Part shown: one piece after another, positions 35,674 through 44,123 of the stretch
Position numbering within the stretch: the stretch's first letter is position 1
Layout: each line of letters starts with the position of its first letter
Assembly: GCA_934454585.1 (NCBI GenBank)
Contig: CAKSFP010000004.1
Span: 83,052 to 147,051 of the forward strand
Length of the DNA stretch: 64,000 nucleotides
Direction of reading: 5' to 3'
DNA from: an uncultured Clostridia bacterium
Lineage (GTDB): Bacteria; Bacillota; Clostridia; UMGS1810
Translations under genes and position numbers: made by a program
Notes under the pieces: generated by a model
Seen by the model: the letters and a program-made list of their open reading frames with translations, nothing else
Told to the model about the DNA's origin: nothing
Database searches by the model: none

Positions 35674-38202
35674 TCAATAAATTCCGTAAATCATCTTAAC
35701 TGCCTCTGCCTTGGTTATATTCTTGTTCGGCTTGAGCGAGCCGTCGTCATATCCCGACACAACTCCCATGGAATACATTGTGGTGAATCCTCCGAGTGCA
35801 TACGACGGCACATCGGCAATGTCTGAGAAATTGAGAGGCACCGTGTCTATGCTCTCTCCGAGCACACGCGTGAGCACCGTGACAACCTCGGCTCGAGTCA
35901 CATTTGCCGTGCTGTCAAAGCGCACACTGCCGTCGGCATAGGTCTTTCCGTTCATTATTCCCATGGTGTACAGTGCCTTGATCTGGACCGCCGCCCACGA
36001 TGGCAAGCTGTCCTTGTCGGCAAAGGGTACAGTGAGCACCTTGTAGTCGGACGGATTTATGCCGAGATAATTTGCCGTCATAACCGCAAATTCCGCTCTC
36101 GTCATATTTTTGTCCGGCTCAAATCTGTAAGTGCCGTTCTCGGCGCGCACTCCGTTCACAATCTTGCGGTCGGCCATGTATGAAATCACATCTCTGCCCC
36201 AGTGAGTGGTCGTGTCCGTGAACTGGTTGTCATATGCCTTGCCCGCTGTGGTATAACTCTTTATGGTTCGGCTGCCGGCGGAATTTGTGGCAGCAACCAT
36301 AATCTTTTTCTTCATACCGCCCTCAGCCGGAATGGTCACCACGGAGTCGTCATAGGAGAAATCCGTCTTTTTGCCGTCAACGCTTACGCTGATGTTCTCT
36401 TTTTCCACTCTGAGAGATTCATCACCTGTGAATTTGGCATACACATTGCTCTCGTCCTCCGAAAAGTCTATTCCGCTGACCGAAGCGTACTTATCACCCG
36501 TAACTGTCACGGGGATCGATACTGCCTTGTTGCCGGCCGTTGCGGTGATGTTGCCGCTGCCGGATATCTTTGACGCTGTGAAAATTCCATCGGAATTTAT
36601 GGAGCCTATGTCACCGGTCACATCCCACTTGTAGCAACCGTTGTCAGATATCAGCCTTTTGCTGCCGACGGTTGCTGCGCCGAATACCTGCACGCTGTCA
36701 CCACCGTTCACTGCGAGTGAATTTATCGCATTGCCTGTTTTTACATCATGAATGGATATTGTGTCGGGATTCGTGAACACAGTCACGGTTGAACTGCCCG
36801 ATATATCGCCGCTGACCGCACGCACGGTTACCTTGCCGTTGCCGACGAGTTTGGCATAGCCTGTTGTTGATGTGTAGCTGCTGCCGTCAGATGAATATGT
36901 CACCTCGCCCGAGAACGCAACAGGGTAATCATTGGTATCCGTCGCACTGACGGAGAACTGCTGTGTTGCACCCGACAGATAATTGCCGCCATACGGCTTG
37001 AGGTGCAATTTGCCCGGCACTCCCGATGCAGCGCGCGTGTTCATCAGCGCAAAGAATGTCGCCACGGAGCGCTCCTTGCCCTCGGACGGCTTGTTGAGAA
37101 TCTGCGCGTCACTCTCTCCCGGATATATACCGGCGATGCAGGTGGAACCGCCGCCGTCAAAGTTTATCGCATCCACACAGCCAAGCTCGAGAAGTCGATT
37201 AGACAGTGTTTTCAGGCGCACGCCATAGCTGTAGCCGGTCTGTCTGCCGTCTATGGTATAGAATATTATGCTGCCGTCACTCTTTATGCCGACCGCACTG
37301 CGCGGCGCCGCCGCCTCGTCCACATTCTGCACCTGCCCGTCTTTTATGAGTCTGCCGCCGACACTGCCCTGGATGTATGTGCACTGCGCCCAGCGCGAGT
37401 CACCGGCGGCGCTGTTGGTTATGGTCACGCTGTCGCCCACATTAAAGAGTTTCATCTGTTCCATGCGTTCTGCAGCGATTTCCTTGTCAACCACAAGCAC
37501 TATTTTTCCCCGGGGAATGGGTATGGCTCCATCCGATTCCATTACTTCTTCAACAACACCCGTCACCTCGGAGTCAAGTTTCATCTCTCCCGATGCCGAT
37601 CCGATTATTACATTATAGCTCGGCTTCTCCGCCCTGGTGGTGTCGCTGAATTTGTCTGTAAGCATGTATATGGCATATGGCTGCGGATATTTGTTTATGT
37701 TCTCCACATTTATTATGTTCTCGCCCACTTTTACCGTCGTACTTATGGTCAGCCACGACACAAAACCGCTGCCGTCCGGATTTATACCGAGGGCATCCTC
37801 ACCGGATGAATCCTTTGTGGCAATCACGCCGTCGACAATCTGGTGTCCCATGGGCACACCTGTCTTGAACGAAAAAAAGTCGCTGTTCATCATCATTATC
37901 GGGTACAAACCCTGTGAGCGAATCTTGCCCAGCATGTTTGACACGGTGGATTTGCCGTAGATATATGTGTCGTTGACAATGACCGGCTTTATGCCGTCGT
38001 TCGGCTTGTATTCATAATAATTCTCGGTCTGCTTGCCCACGCCCGACTGGTCGCTGATAAAGACATTGTTTATATATGTCGTGCCCTGTGCCACATCCAC
38101 CTCCACGGACGAATATGTCTCTGTTCCCAGTACCGATGCAAGCGCCGTTGTTGTGATGAGCGATGCCGCAAGGAGCACCGCGGTGATTTTTTTGATTTTC
38201 AT
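35674..38202 (-). CDS. Secreted phosphodiester glycosidase (NAGPA-like) with three SLH repeats
   Basis: 842 residues. A signal peptide (KKITAVLLAASLITTTALA) is followed by a NAGPA-type phosphodiester glycosidase domain (about 60-390; MMMNSDFFSFKTGVPMGHQIV, AAAPRSAVGI, DAINFDGGGSTCIAG). Ig-like/Big_2 beta domains follow at about 400-590. Three S-layer homology repeats end the protein, anchoring it to secondary wall polymers. The enzyme class removes GlcNAc-like caps from phosphodiesters; the bacterial substrate is unknown. Start at 38202 (MKIKK), with AAGGA upstream. Confidence 0.88.
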   Translation of the reverse strand: MKIKKITAVLLAASLITTTALASVLGTETYSSVEVDVAQGTTYINNVFISDQSGVGKQTENYYEYKPNDGIKPVIVNDTYIYGKSTVSNMLGKIRSQGLYPIMMMNSDFFSFKTGVPMGHQIVDGVIATKDSSGEDALGINPDGSGFVSWLTISTTVKVGENIINVENINKYPQPYAIYMLTDKFSDTTRAEKPSYNVIIGSASGEMKLDSEVTGVVEEVMESDGAIPIPRGKIVLVVDKEIAAERMEQMKLFNVGDSVTITNSAAGDSRWAQCTYIQGSVGGRLIKDGQVQNVDEAAAPRSAVGIKSDGSIIFYTIDGRQTGYSYGVRLKTLSNRLLELGCVDAINFDGGGSTCIAGIYPGESDAQILNKPSEGKERSVATFFALMNTRAASGVPGKLHLKPYGGNYLSGATQQFSVSATDTNDYPVAFSGEVTYSSDGSSYTSTTGYAKLVGNGKVTVRAVSGDISGSSTVTVFTNPDTISIHDVKTGNAINSLAVNGGDSVQVFGAATVGSKRLISDNGCYKWDVTGDIGSINSDGIFTASKISGSGNITATAGNKAVSIPVTVTGDKYASVSGIDFSEDESNVYAKFTGDESLRVEKENISVSVDGKKTDFSYDDSVVTIPAEGGMKKKIMVAATNSAGSRTIKSYTTAGKAYDNQFTDTTTHWGRDVISYMADRKIVNGVRAENGTYRFEPDKNMTRAEFAVMTANYLGINPSDYKVLTVPFADKDSLPSWAAVQIKALYTMGIMNGKTYADGSVRFDSTANVTRAEVVTVLTRVLGESIDTVPLNFSDIADVPSYALGGFTTMYSMGVVSGYDDGSLKPNKNITKAEAVKMIYGIY

Positions 38203-38285
38203 TTTATTTTGTCCTTCCATATATACATTTATATTTTGGTCTTCGCGTATTTATATCATCAATGTTGATTTGTGTGTTGGCTTGC

Positions 38286-38357
38286 GGCATATGTTGTGTA
38301 TCTGTTCGACACGCGCCACAACGGCGCTGTGGATCTCACTGACACACAACATATGCC
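38286..38357 (-). repeat. Hairpin repeat, class C
   Basis: Arms GGCATATGTTGTGT and ACACAACATATGCC are near perfect. On the minus strand the core reads CAGTGAGATCCACAGCGCCG...GCGTGTCGAACAG, with an internal CCACA / TGTGG pair. It is 46 bases from a class B copy. Confidence 0.85.
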
Positions 38358-38402
38358 CCTTGCCTTGGCGAATTTTGTGCGTTGCAAGTATTCGTCAAAA
38401 GC

Positions 38403-38588
38403 TGTGTATGTGTTTTTTATTCTCAGACGACGAGTTCAGCGCAGGGCTCCCAAAAAGGTGGTAGCGCAGCGTGCCTTTTTGGGAAAAAGGAGAAACAGCA
38501 AAGCGAGTAAGCTGTAAATCTCCGATTTGCAGCGCACGATGCGCTGCTTGTTTCGACGCAGGAGTCAAGAATAAAAAATACATACACA
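38403..38588 (+). repeat. Expanded class B hairpin with about 100 extra bases
   Basis: The outer arms are standard class B (TGTGTATGTGTTTTTTATTC and ...AATAAAAAATACATACACA). The core begins normally (CGACGAGTTCAGCGC) and is then replaced by other inverted pairs: TCCCAAAAAGG / CCTTTTTGGGA and AGCAGCGCA / TGCGCTGCT. The flanks TTGTGCGTTGCAAGTATTCG and TCAAAAGC match those of the compound elements. Confidence 0.8.
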
Positions 38589-38912
38589 GACTGCACATGC
38601 CTTTGTGCGTGCAAAAACAAAACATCCCCATGCCCGCCTTTGAGCAAAGTTTCACATTATCAGTCTAATTATATCAAAAACCACTCCCGAATTTCAATAT
38701 TTATTGCAATAATTTTATCAAATGTTAATAATTTTTATTGGAAATACTACCACAATCTGCTTGGCACAAGGCTTTGCGGCAATTTTAATTTTTGCGTGCA
38801 CGGTATGCGAAATTTTTGTGCGGATTTTTTATAATAGAATCAGCAAGTGACACGCAGGAAAGACTGCAGAGCCGGCATGACACTTCGGAAAAGACGAAAG
38901 GAGAATGAAAAA
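38589..38912 (+). promoter_or_regulatory. AT-rich leader of the phage-like cassette
   Basis: 324 bases without a gene. A TATAAT lies at 38830-38835, but no good -35 is found 17 bases before it. GAAAGGAGA at 38895-38903 precedes the first ATG. This is the divergent gap between the SLH-protein gene and the cassette. Confidence 0.35.
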
Positions 38913-39806
38913 ATGAAAAATGCAGAAAGAAACAAAAAAGCGGATGAGCTGAAAAAGAACCTCGCCGCAAAACCCTCTGAAAGAGAGGAGAGCAAAAACG
39001 CCGAAAACAAATCTTTGAAAAGCGGGGATACGGGAAAAATCGATAACTCCGAAAAAGATGAAAACACGGCAACCGAAAAGGCAACCCCGATAACCGACCC
39101 CAAAGCTGAATTTGAAAAACTGATAAGGGGCGAGTACAAGGACGCCTATGAGGAAAAAATCAAGGAGAACCTCGCAAAGAGATTCCGCGAAAATGAAGAA
39201 CTGCGCAAAAAACTTGACGACGCAAACGAAATTCTCGCAGAACTCAGTGAGAGGTACAACATGAATTTTGAGGACACCGACGAGCTGAAGAAAGCCGTTC
39301 ATGCCGACAACGGACTCTTTGCCGACGAAGCTCAAAGGCAGGGAATGGATGTGGAGACATATCGCTACATGAAAAAACTCGAAAGAGAAAACCTCGGCTA
39401 CAAAAAGCAGATTGAAAAATCGCGCCGCGACAGTGAGGCAGCCGAGATGATGAAACGCTGGTATGACAACTCACAGGAACTTGCGAAATCCTATCCCGAA
39501 TTTGACATGACGGCGGAAATCGACAACCCGAAATTCATAAAGCTGGTGCAAAGCGGCATTGACCTTAAGACCGCCTATGAGGTGGTGCACATAGCGGACA
39601 TACTCGACCGAGAGAGAGATAACGCGGCAACCGAAGCGCGCAGGGATGTTGAGCTGGAGTACCGCTCCAGAGACAACAGGCCGTATGAAAACGGACTTTC
39701 GGCACAAAGCTCCGCACTCATCAGGAACAATGTCGGCTCGCTCTCCTCAAAGCAGAGAGCGGAACTGGCAAAAAGAGCCGCACGCGGTGAGAAAATCACC
39801 TTCTAA
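38913..39806 (+). CDS. Phage capsid scaffolding-like protein
   Basis: 297 residues. Highly charged, K/E/R-rich and probably almost all helical, with coiled coil at about 80-130 and 165-200. The pattern (Lys/Glu-rich head, DPKAEFEKLIRGEYKDAYEEKI, C-terminal basic segment) resembles scaffold proteins encoded before major capsid genes in clostridial siphophages. Start at 38913 from GAAAGGAGA. The role is inferred from position directly before the capsid gene. Confidence 0.65.
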   Translation: MKNAERNKKADELKKNLAAKPSEREESKNAENKSLKSGDTGKIDNSEKDENTATEKATPITDPKAEFEKLIRGEYKDAYEEKIKENLAKRFRENEELRKKLDDANEILAELSERYNMNFEDTDELKKAVHADNGLFADEAQRQGMDVETYRYMKKLERENLGYKKQIEKSRRDSEAAEMMKRWYDNSQELAKSYPEFDMTAEIDNPKFIKLVQSGIDLKTAYEVVHIADILDRERDNAATEARRDVELEYRSRDNRPYENGLSAQSSALIRNNVGSLSSKQRAELAKRAARGEKITF

Positions 39807-39846
39807 TGCGGCAAAAAAACAAAACACACAGAAAGGAAATGATAAA

Positions 39847-40800
39847 ATGAAACTTAACCTTACATTATTCAGTGCAAACCCCAACACACTCAAGGTACTC
39901 ACAGAGGAAATGAGAACCTACTACAGTGACTATCTGATTGACAACGCCAAGCCGAACCTTGTGCACGATCAGTTCGGTCAGAAAACCACCATTCCCAAAA
40001 ACGGAGGAAACACAATCAACTTCCGCAGATTCATGCCGTTTAATAAACCGACCTACACCCTCGCCGAGGGAATTATTCCTGATGGTGCAAGCCTCAAGGT
40101 AACAAGCGTGTCGGCAAGCCTTATCCAGTACGGCTACTATGTAACCCTCTCCGATGTGCTCCAACTTGAGAGCATAGACAACACCGTGGTCGAGGCAACA
40201 AAAATTCTCGGAAACCAGGCAGGTCTCACGCTTGACGGTGCCACAAGAGAAGTTCTCAACGGCGGCACAAATGTCATGTACGCCGGCGGAGTAAGCGCAA
40301 GGGCATCCCTCACCGCAGATTCCAAGCTGACCGTGGACGACATCTACAAAGCTGCAAGATTTCTCAAGACACAAAACGCACCCAAGATAAACGGCTCTTA
40401 TGTTGCAATCATCCACCCGGATGTTGCGTACGACCTCATGAGAGACAGCGAGTGGATAGACGCGCACAAATACAGCGCAAGCGAAAATTTGTTTGACGGC
40501 GAGATAGGCAAAATCGGCGGTGTGAGATTCGTAGAAACAAGCGAAGCAAAGATTTTTAAGAACACTCCGGTCAACGCTTACTCAACAATCGTGCTCGGCG
40601 CAAATGCATACGGTGTGACGGATGTTGACGGAGACGCTCTTAAGACATTCATCAAACCGACAGGTTCCGGCGGTGCCAACGATCCGCTCAACCAGAGAGC
40701 AACCGTAGGCTGGAAGGCATCCAAGTGTGCAGTAAGACTCATGGAGAGCTTTATGGTGAGAATAGAGAGTGCATCGTCATTTAATGCAGATCCCAACTAA
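39847..40800 (+). CDS. Major capsid protein, N4-gp56 family type
   Basis: 317 residues. The N-terminus MKLNLTLFSANPNTLKVLTE, then KTTIPKNGGNTINFRRFMPF, then VTLSDVLQLESIDNTVVEAT match the N4-gp56 family of major capsid proteins (HK97 fold). IIHPDVAYDLMRDSEWIDAHKY and GKIGGVRFVETSEAKI are typical of the second half. It appears full length and intact. Forms the shell of a tailed-phage head; here there is no portal gene beside it. Confidence 0.85.
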   Translation: MKLNLTLFSANPNTLKVLTEEMRTYYSDYLIDNAKPNLVHDQFGQKTTIPKNGGNTINFRRFMPFNKPTYTLAEGIIPDGASLKVTSVSASLIQYGYYVTLSDVLQLESIDNTVVEATKILGNQAGLTLDGATREVLNGGTNVMYAGGVSARASLTADSKLTVDDIYKAARFLKTQNAPKINGSYVAIIHPDVAYDLMRDSEWIDAHKYSASENLFDGEIGKIGGVRFVETSEAKIFKNTPVNAYSTIVLGANAYGVTDVDGDALKTFIKPTGSGGANDPLNQRATVGWKASKCAVRLMESFMVRIESASSFNADPN

Positions 40801-40891
40801 GCTGCAAGGCAAGTGCGGAAAAAGGTGCATGACACCTTTTTTCGCACAACAAAAAACAAATTAACACAAAAAATAACGGAGGTAATTAACA

Positions 40892-41203
40892 ATGGCTAAA
40901 GCAAAAACAACTTCAACCGCAGCCGAAGCTGCGGAAACAAAGACATTCGGCACAATAGCGGAGGAAAACGCATATTATCCCGAACCCGTCAAAATCAAGC
41001 TGTTCAAGGACAACGACAAGTACAACAGTGATGTGTTCGTTGCGGTAAACGGCGTGGGTATGTTTGTGCCCAGAGGCGAGGAAGTGGAGATCCCGCGAAA
41101 ATATGTGGAGGCGCTCAAAAATTCCGAGATGCAGGATTGCTTTGCCGCCGACTATCAGCTCGAGCTGAGAGAGGGCAGCAATTCTTCGGAACTGAGCGAA
41201 TAA
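40892..41203 (+). CDS. Small phage-type protein after the capsid gene
   Basis: 103 residues, GGAGG before the ATG. VKIKLFKDNDKYNSDVFVAVNGVGMFVPRGEEVEIPRKYVEAL resembles a small conserved protein found next to N4-gp56-type capsid genes in clostridial prophages, whose function is unknown. One base separates it from the next gene. Confidence 0.6.
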   Translation: MAKAKTTSTAAEAAETKTFGTIAEENAYYPEPVKIKLFKDNDKYNSDVFVAVNGVGMFVPRGEEVEIPRKYVEALKNSEMQDCFAADYQLELREGSNSSELSE

Positions 41204-41204
41204 T

Positions 41205-41735
41205 ATGGACGGCATTTCGGCGGCAAAACAGGAGTACATCACAACCGATTTGCGGCTGAGCGACATTGCAAAAAAGCACGGTATAAAATACGGCAGGCTG
41301 AGATACCGTGCACGGAAAGAAAATTGGGACGCAGAGCGCGAAAGCGCGCAAAACAGCGAAACCCAACGGGAAGAAAGAATACTCTGTCTCAGCGACAAAC
41401 TGCTCGACAAGATAGAACGCTCCATAGACGAGATAGACCGCTGTGTAATAAAAACAAAAGAGAGAACCAAGTCCGTCGAATATGACGACGAATTCCGCAA
41501 GCCGGTAAACGAATCGGTCACCGAGAAAGAAAACATAGAGATAGTGGACGGCATGGTGGACAAAATGGGACTCAAGCAACTGGTATCGACTCTTAAGGAT
41601 ATCAAGGATATCCACATGAGCATAAACGGCAGTTCATCGGGAAATGCCGATGACGAAGAGAGCGGAGTGATAGTACTGGGGGGAGTGGACGAATCCACCC
41701 TGGAAGAAAGTGAGGCAGACGGGGAAGAATCATGA
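41205..41735 (+). CDS. Terminase small subunit-like DNA-binding protein
   Basis: 176 residues. The N-terminal helix-turn-helix (TTDLRLSDIAKKHGIKYGRLRYRARKENW) is typical of small terminase subunits that pick the DNA to be packaged. A charged helical middle and an acidic C-terminus follow. Its stop overlaps the start of the large subunit by four bases, which supports the assignment. Confidence 0.75.
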   Translation: MDGISAAKQEYITTDLRLSDIAKKHGIKYGRLRYRARKENWDAERESAQNSETQREERILCLSDKLLDKIERSIDEIDRCVIKTKERTKSVEYDDEFRKPVNESVTEKENIEIVDGMVDKMGLKQLVSTLKDIKDIHMSINGSSSGNADDEESGVIVLGGVDESTLEESEADGEES

Positions 41736-43180
41736 GCACGATATGGACACCGCAGGAAAAACAGGCAATATTTCAGTCACGGGGAGAATACGAAGCACTT
41801 TACGGCGGGGCGGCCGGCGGCGGAAAGTCCGATGCGCTGCTTACCGAGGCTCTGCGACAGGTGCACATAGGGCACTACCGCGCACTGATACTGCGAAAAA
41901 CCTATCCGCAGTTATCCGAGCTTATAGACCGCAGCCGAGAACTGTACAGTGCGGCATACCCCGGAGCAAAATACAATGACAGCAAGCACTACTGGGTTTT
42001 CCCGAGCGGCGCCAAGATATACTTCGGCGCCATGCAGCACACCAAGGACAGGATAAACTATCAGGGCAAGAGATACGACTTCATAGCCTTTGACGAACTG
42101 ACTCACTTCACCTGGGATGAATATTCATATATGTTTTCGCGAAACCGCCCGTCGGGCAGCGGCACAAGAGTGTACATCCGCTCCACCACCAACCCCGGCG
42201 GAATAGGTCACAGCTGGGTCAAAGAGAGGTTCATAACCGCCGCACCGCCGCTCACACCGATTGCCACAACAATGAATGTGGCAAAGCCGGACGGCAGCTT
42301 GATAAAAGTCAGGCGCAACAGGATATTTGTACCGTCAACGGTGTTTGACAACAAAGAGCTGCTGCACAACGACCCAAACTACCTTGCAAACTTATCCATG
42401 CTCCCGGACAAGGAGCGAAACGCCCTGCTCTACGGCGACTGGGACAGCTTTTGCGGTCAGGTATTCTCAGAGTGGCGCAACGACCCGTCACACTATACCG
42501 ACAGGCGGTTCACCCATGTGATAAAATCGTTTGAGGTGCCGCGCGAATGGAAAATATACCGCGGATTCGACTTCGGATATTCCAAACCGTTTGCCGTGGA
42601 ATGGATAGCTTTTGACAGAGAAGGGCGTGCCTACATCATAGCTGAACTTTACGGGTGCACGGAAAATGCGAATGAGGGAATAAAGATAACGCCGCAGGAG
42701 ATTGCGGCGCGCATAAAGCGCATGGAGTCCGAGCACCCGAATCTTAGGGGCAGACACATAAGAGGCATTGCCGACCCGGCAATCGCAAAAGCGGAGACGG
42801 GACAATCCATAGCGGATATGTTCTCCGCAGAGGGTGTGTTTTTCGATTTCGGTGACCACGAAAGACTCCCCGGCAAGATGCAGTTTCACTATCGGTTCGC
42901 CTTTGACGACGAGGGCATACCCATGCTCTATGTTTTTGACACTTGCCGTCATTTTATCCGCACCGTACCGGCGCTTGTGTATGATGCAACCTGTGTGGAA
43001 GATATCGACACGCGCAGTGAGGATCATATATACGACTGTGTACGATATGTGTTTATGGCAAATCCCATAAATCCGCGAAAAAATGTTCTGCAGTCGGCAG
43101 TGTATCAAAACGGCGGAATCGACGATCCGTTCGGCGAGGAACACGAACATCTTGCAAAGTATGATTTTTATACATGGTAA
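41732..43180 (+). CDS. Phage terminase large subunit
   Basis: 482 residues. Packaging motor with an N-terminal ATPase (Walker A-like GGAAGGGKSDALL near residues 25-37, Walker B YDFIAFDELTHF, coupling motif STTNPGG) and a C-terminal RNase H-like nuclease (RGFDFGYSKPFAVEW, RGIADPAIA, DHIYDCVRY). All key motifs are intact, so this is not an obvious pseudogene. It normally docks on a portal protein, for which no gene is seen in this window. Confidence 0.9.
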   Translation: MSTIWTPQEKQAIFQSRGEYEALYGGAAGGGKSDALLTEALRQVHIGHYRALILRKTYPQLSELIDRSRELYSAAYPGAKYNDSKHYWVFPSGAKIYFGAMQHTKDRINYQGKRYDFIAFDELTHFTWDEYSYMFSRNRPSGSGTRVYIRSTTNPGGIGHSWVKERFITAAPPLTPIATTMNVAKPDGSLIKVRRNRIFVPSTVFDNKELLHNDPNYLANLSMLPDKERNALLYGDWDSFCGQVFSEWRNDPSHYTDRRFTHVIKSFEVPREWKIYRGFDFGYSKPFAVEWIAFDREGRAYIIAELYGCTENANEGIKITPQEIAARIKRMESEHPNLRGRHIRGIADPAIAKAETGQSIADMFSAEGVFFDFGDHERLPGKMQFHYRFAFDDEGIPMLYVFDTCRHFIRTVPALVYDATCVEDIDTRSEDHIYDCVRYVFMANPINPRKNVLQSAVYQNGGIDDPFGEEHEHLAKYDFYTW

Positions 43181-43249
43181 AATAACATCGTCGGGCAATG
43201 CGTGTTCGGGGCCCGTTTGCCTAATTAAATTTTTCTTTATTCAATTAAA

Positions 43250-43278
43250 GCGGTGCGTATCTTGATGATATGCGCCGC
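43250..43278 (+). terminator. Inverted repeat after the terminase gene
   Basis: GCGGTGCGTATC and GATATGCGCCGC pair with two mismatches around TTGAT. No T-run follows on the plus strand, so termination is uncertain. Confidence 0.35.
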
Positions 43279-43280
43279 TC

Positions 43281-43309
43281 TTGACATATTTTGTCCGTGC
43301 TGATATAAT
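43281..43309 (+). promoter_or_regulatory. Consensus sigma-A promoter of the lipoprotein gene
   Basis: TTGACA at 43281-43286, 17-base spacer, TATAAT at 43304-43309: a perfect match to consensus, giving a leader of about 135 bases that contains a class C hairpin. Confidence 0.85.
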
Positions 43310-43338
43310 TAGAATAAATCTGTATTGTGCACCGTCTC

Positions 43339-43396
43339 AAGGTATATGTTCGACACGCGGTCGCTATGGATCTTGCAGATACACAACATATACCTC
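43339..43396 (-). repeat. Hairpin repeat, class C, shortened
   Basis: GGTATATGTT and AACATATACC are perfect arms. On the minus strand the core is GCAAGATCCATAGCGACCGC then GTGTCGAACA; it lacks part of one inner arm compared with the copies at 3708 and 38286. It lies in the transcribed leader of the lipoprotein gene. Confidence 0.8.
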
Positions 43397-43450
43397 TCGC
43401 CCTTGACTTTATAAAAGGCATAATTCTTAACTGTAAAAGGAGATATTTTC

Positions 43451-43819
43451 ATGAACAAAAAACTTATCATGCTCACAGCCGTGCTTGCGGCGGCAATGAT
43501 GTTCTCATCATGCGGCAAGGCAAAAAAGGACGCCGACTCATCGGATCCGAGCCAATCACAATCCGACATCAACAAAAACACACAGACCGACGAGCAAAAA
43601 AACGACGCTGATGGCGGCGCAAAAACCGATGAAAACAAGGCGGCAGATTCATCCGACAAAGCGCAGCAAGACAGCGGCGCGCAGAGCGGCGTCGGCATGA
43701 GCGCGGACGAATTTGAAGACCTTGTGGACAAATTCAACAACACTCAGGATGAACAGGAGAAAGAGGCGGCAAGAGAAAAAATTCAGGCAATCCTCGAAAA
43801 AGCGGAACAGCAGCAATAG
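43451..43819 (+). CDS. Small predicted lipoprotein
   Basis: 122 residues. Signal sequence MNKKLIMLTAVLAAAMMFSSCG with a lipobox-like FSSC, then a low-complexity hydrophilic stretch (D, S, Q, K, N) and a short C-terminal helix (SADEFEDLVDKFNNTQDEQEKE). No domain is recognised. It has its own consensus promoter and a good ribosome site (AAAGGAGA) and ends at a strong terminator, so it is probably well expressed. Confidence 0.75.
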   Translation: MNKKLIMLTAVLAAAMMFSSCGKAKKDADSSDPSQSQSDINKNTQTDEQKNDADGGAKTDENKAADSSDKAQQDSGAQSGVGMSADEFEDLVDKFNNTQDEQEKEAAREKIQAILEKAEQQQ

Positions 43820-43892
43820 ATACGGATATCCGATCGTTATTGCGGCAATTAAAAATATTTTTGTAACCGGGTTTGATACAATTAAAATCACG

Positions 43893-43932
43893 AAAAAACG
43901 CACCGGGCGCCAATGCGCCGGGTGCGTTTTCG
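43893..43932. terminator. Bidirectional terminator
   Basis: CGCACCGGGCGC CAAT GCGCCGGGTGCG (one mismatch) flanked by A-run and T-run, between convergent genes (lipoprotein and rubredoxin). Confidence 0.8.
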
Positions 43933-43941
43933 TCAAATTTC

Positions 43942-44097
43942 TTATTCTTCTTCAAACATATCCTTGCCAAGACCGCAAGTCGGGCAAACCCAATCCTCAG
44001 GCACATCTTCCCAAGGTGTACCCGGCGCAATGCCGTTATCGGGGTCGCCTATCTCCGGATCATATACATAGCCGCAAGGGCAAACATATTTTTTCAT
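43942..44097 (-). CDS. Rubredoxin
   Basis: 51 residues. Single-iron electron carrier. The two Cys pairs are visible as CPCGYVYD (C-x-C spacing, one residue shorter than the usual C-x2-C) and CPTCG. GDPDNGIAPGTPWEDVPEDWVCP is the classic middle. Start at 44097, with GGAGG upstream. Last gene of the perR cluster; likely donates electrons to rubrerythrin. Confidence 0.92.
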   Translation of the reverse strand: MKKYVCPCGYVYDPEIGDPDNGIAPGTPWEDVPEDWVCPTCGLGKDMFEEE

Positions 44098-44123
44098 ATC
44101 TATTACCTCCGTTTTTTGTAAAA

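Noticed and set aside
38913..43180. Complete prophage or encapsulin nanocompartment
   Set aside because: No integrase, portal, tail or lysis genes for a prophage. The capsid protein resembles N4-gp56, not encapsulin, and comes with terminase subunits.
3708..43396. Class C hairpins as integron attC sites
   Set aside because: They lack the attC R and L box pattern with GTTRRRY ends, do not bound gene cassettes, and no integron integrase is present.
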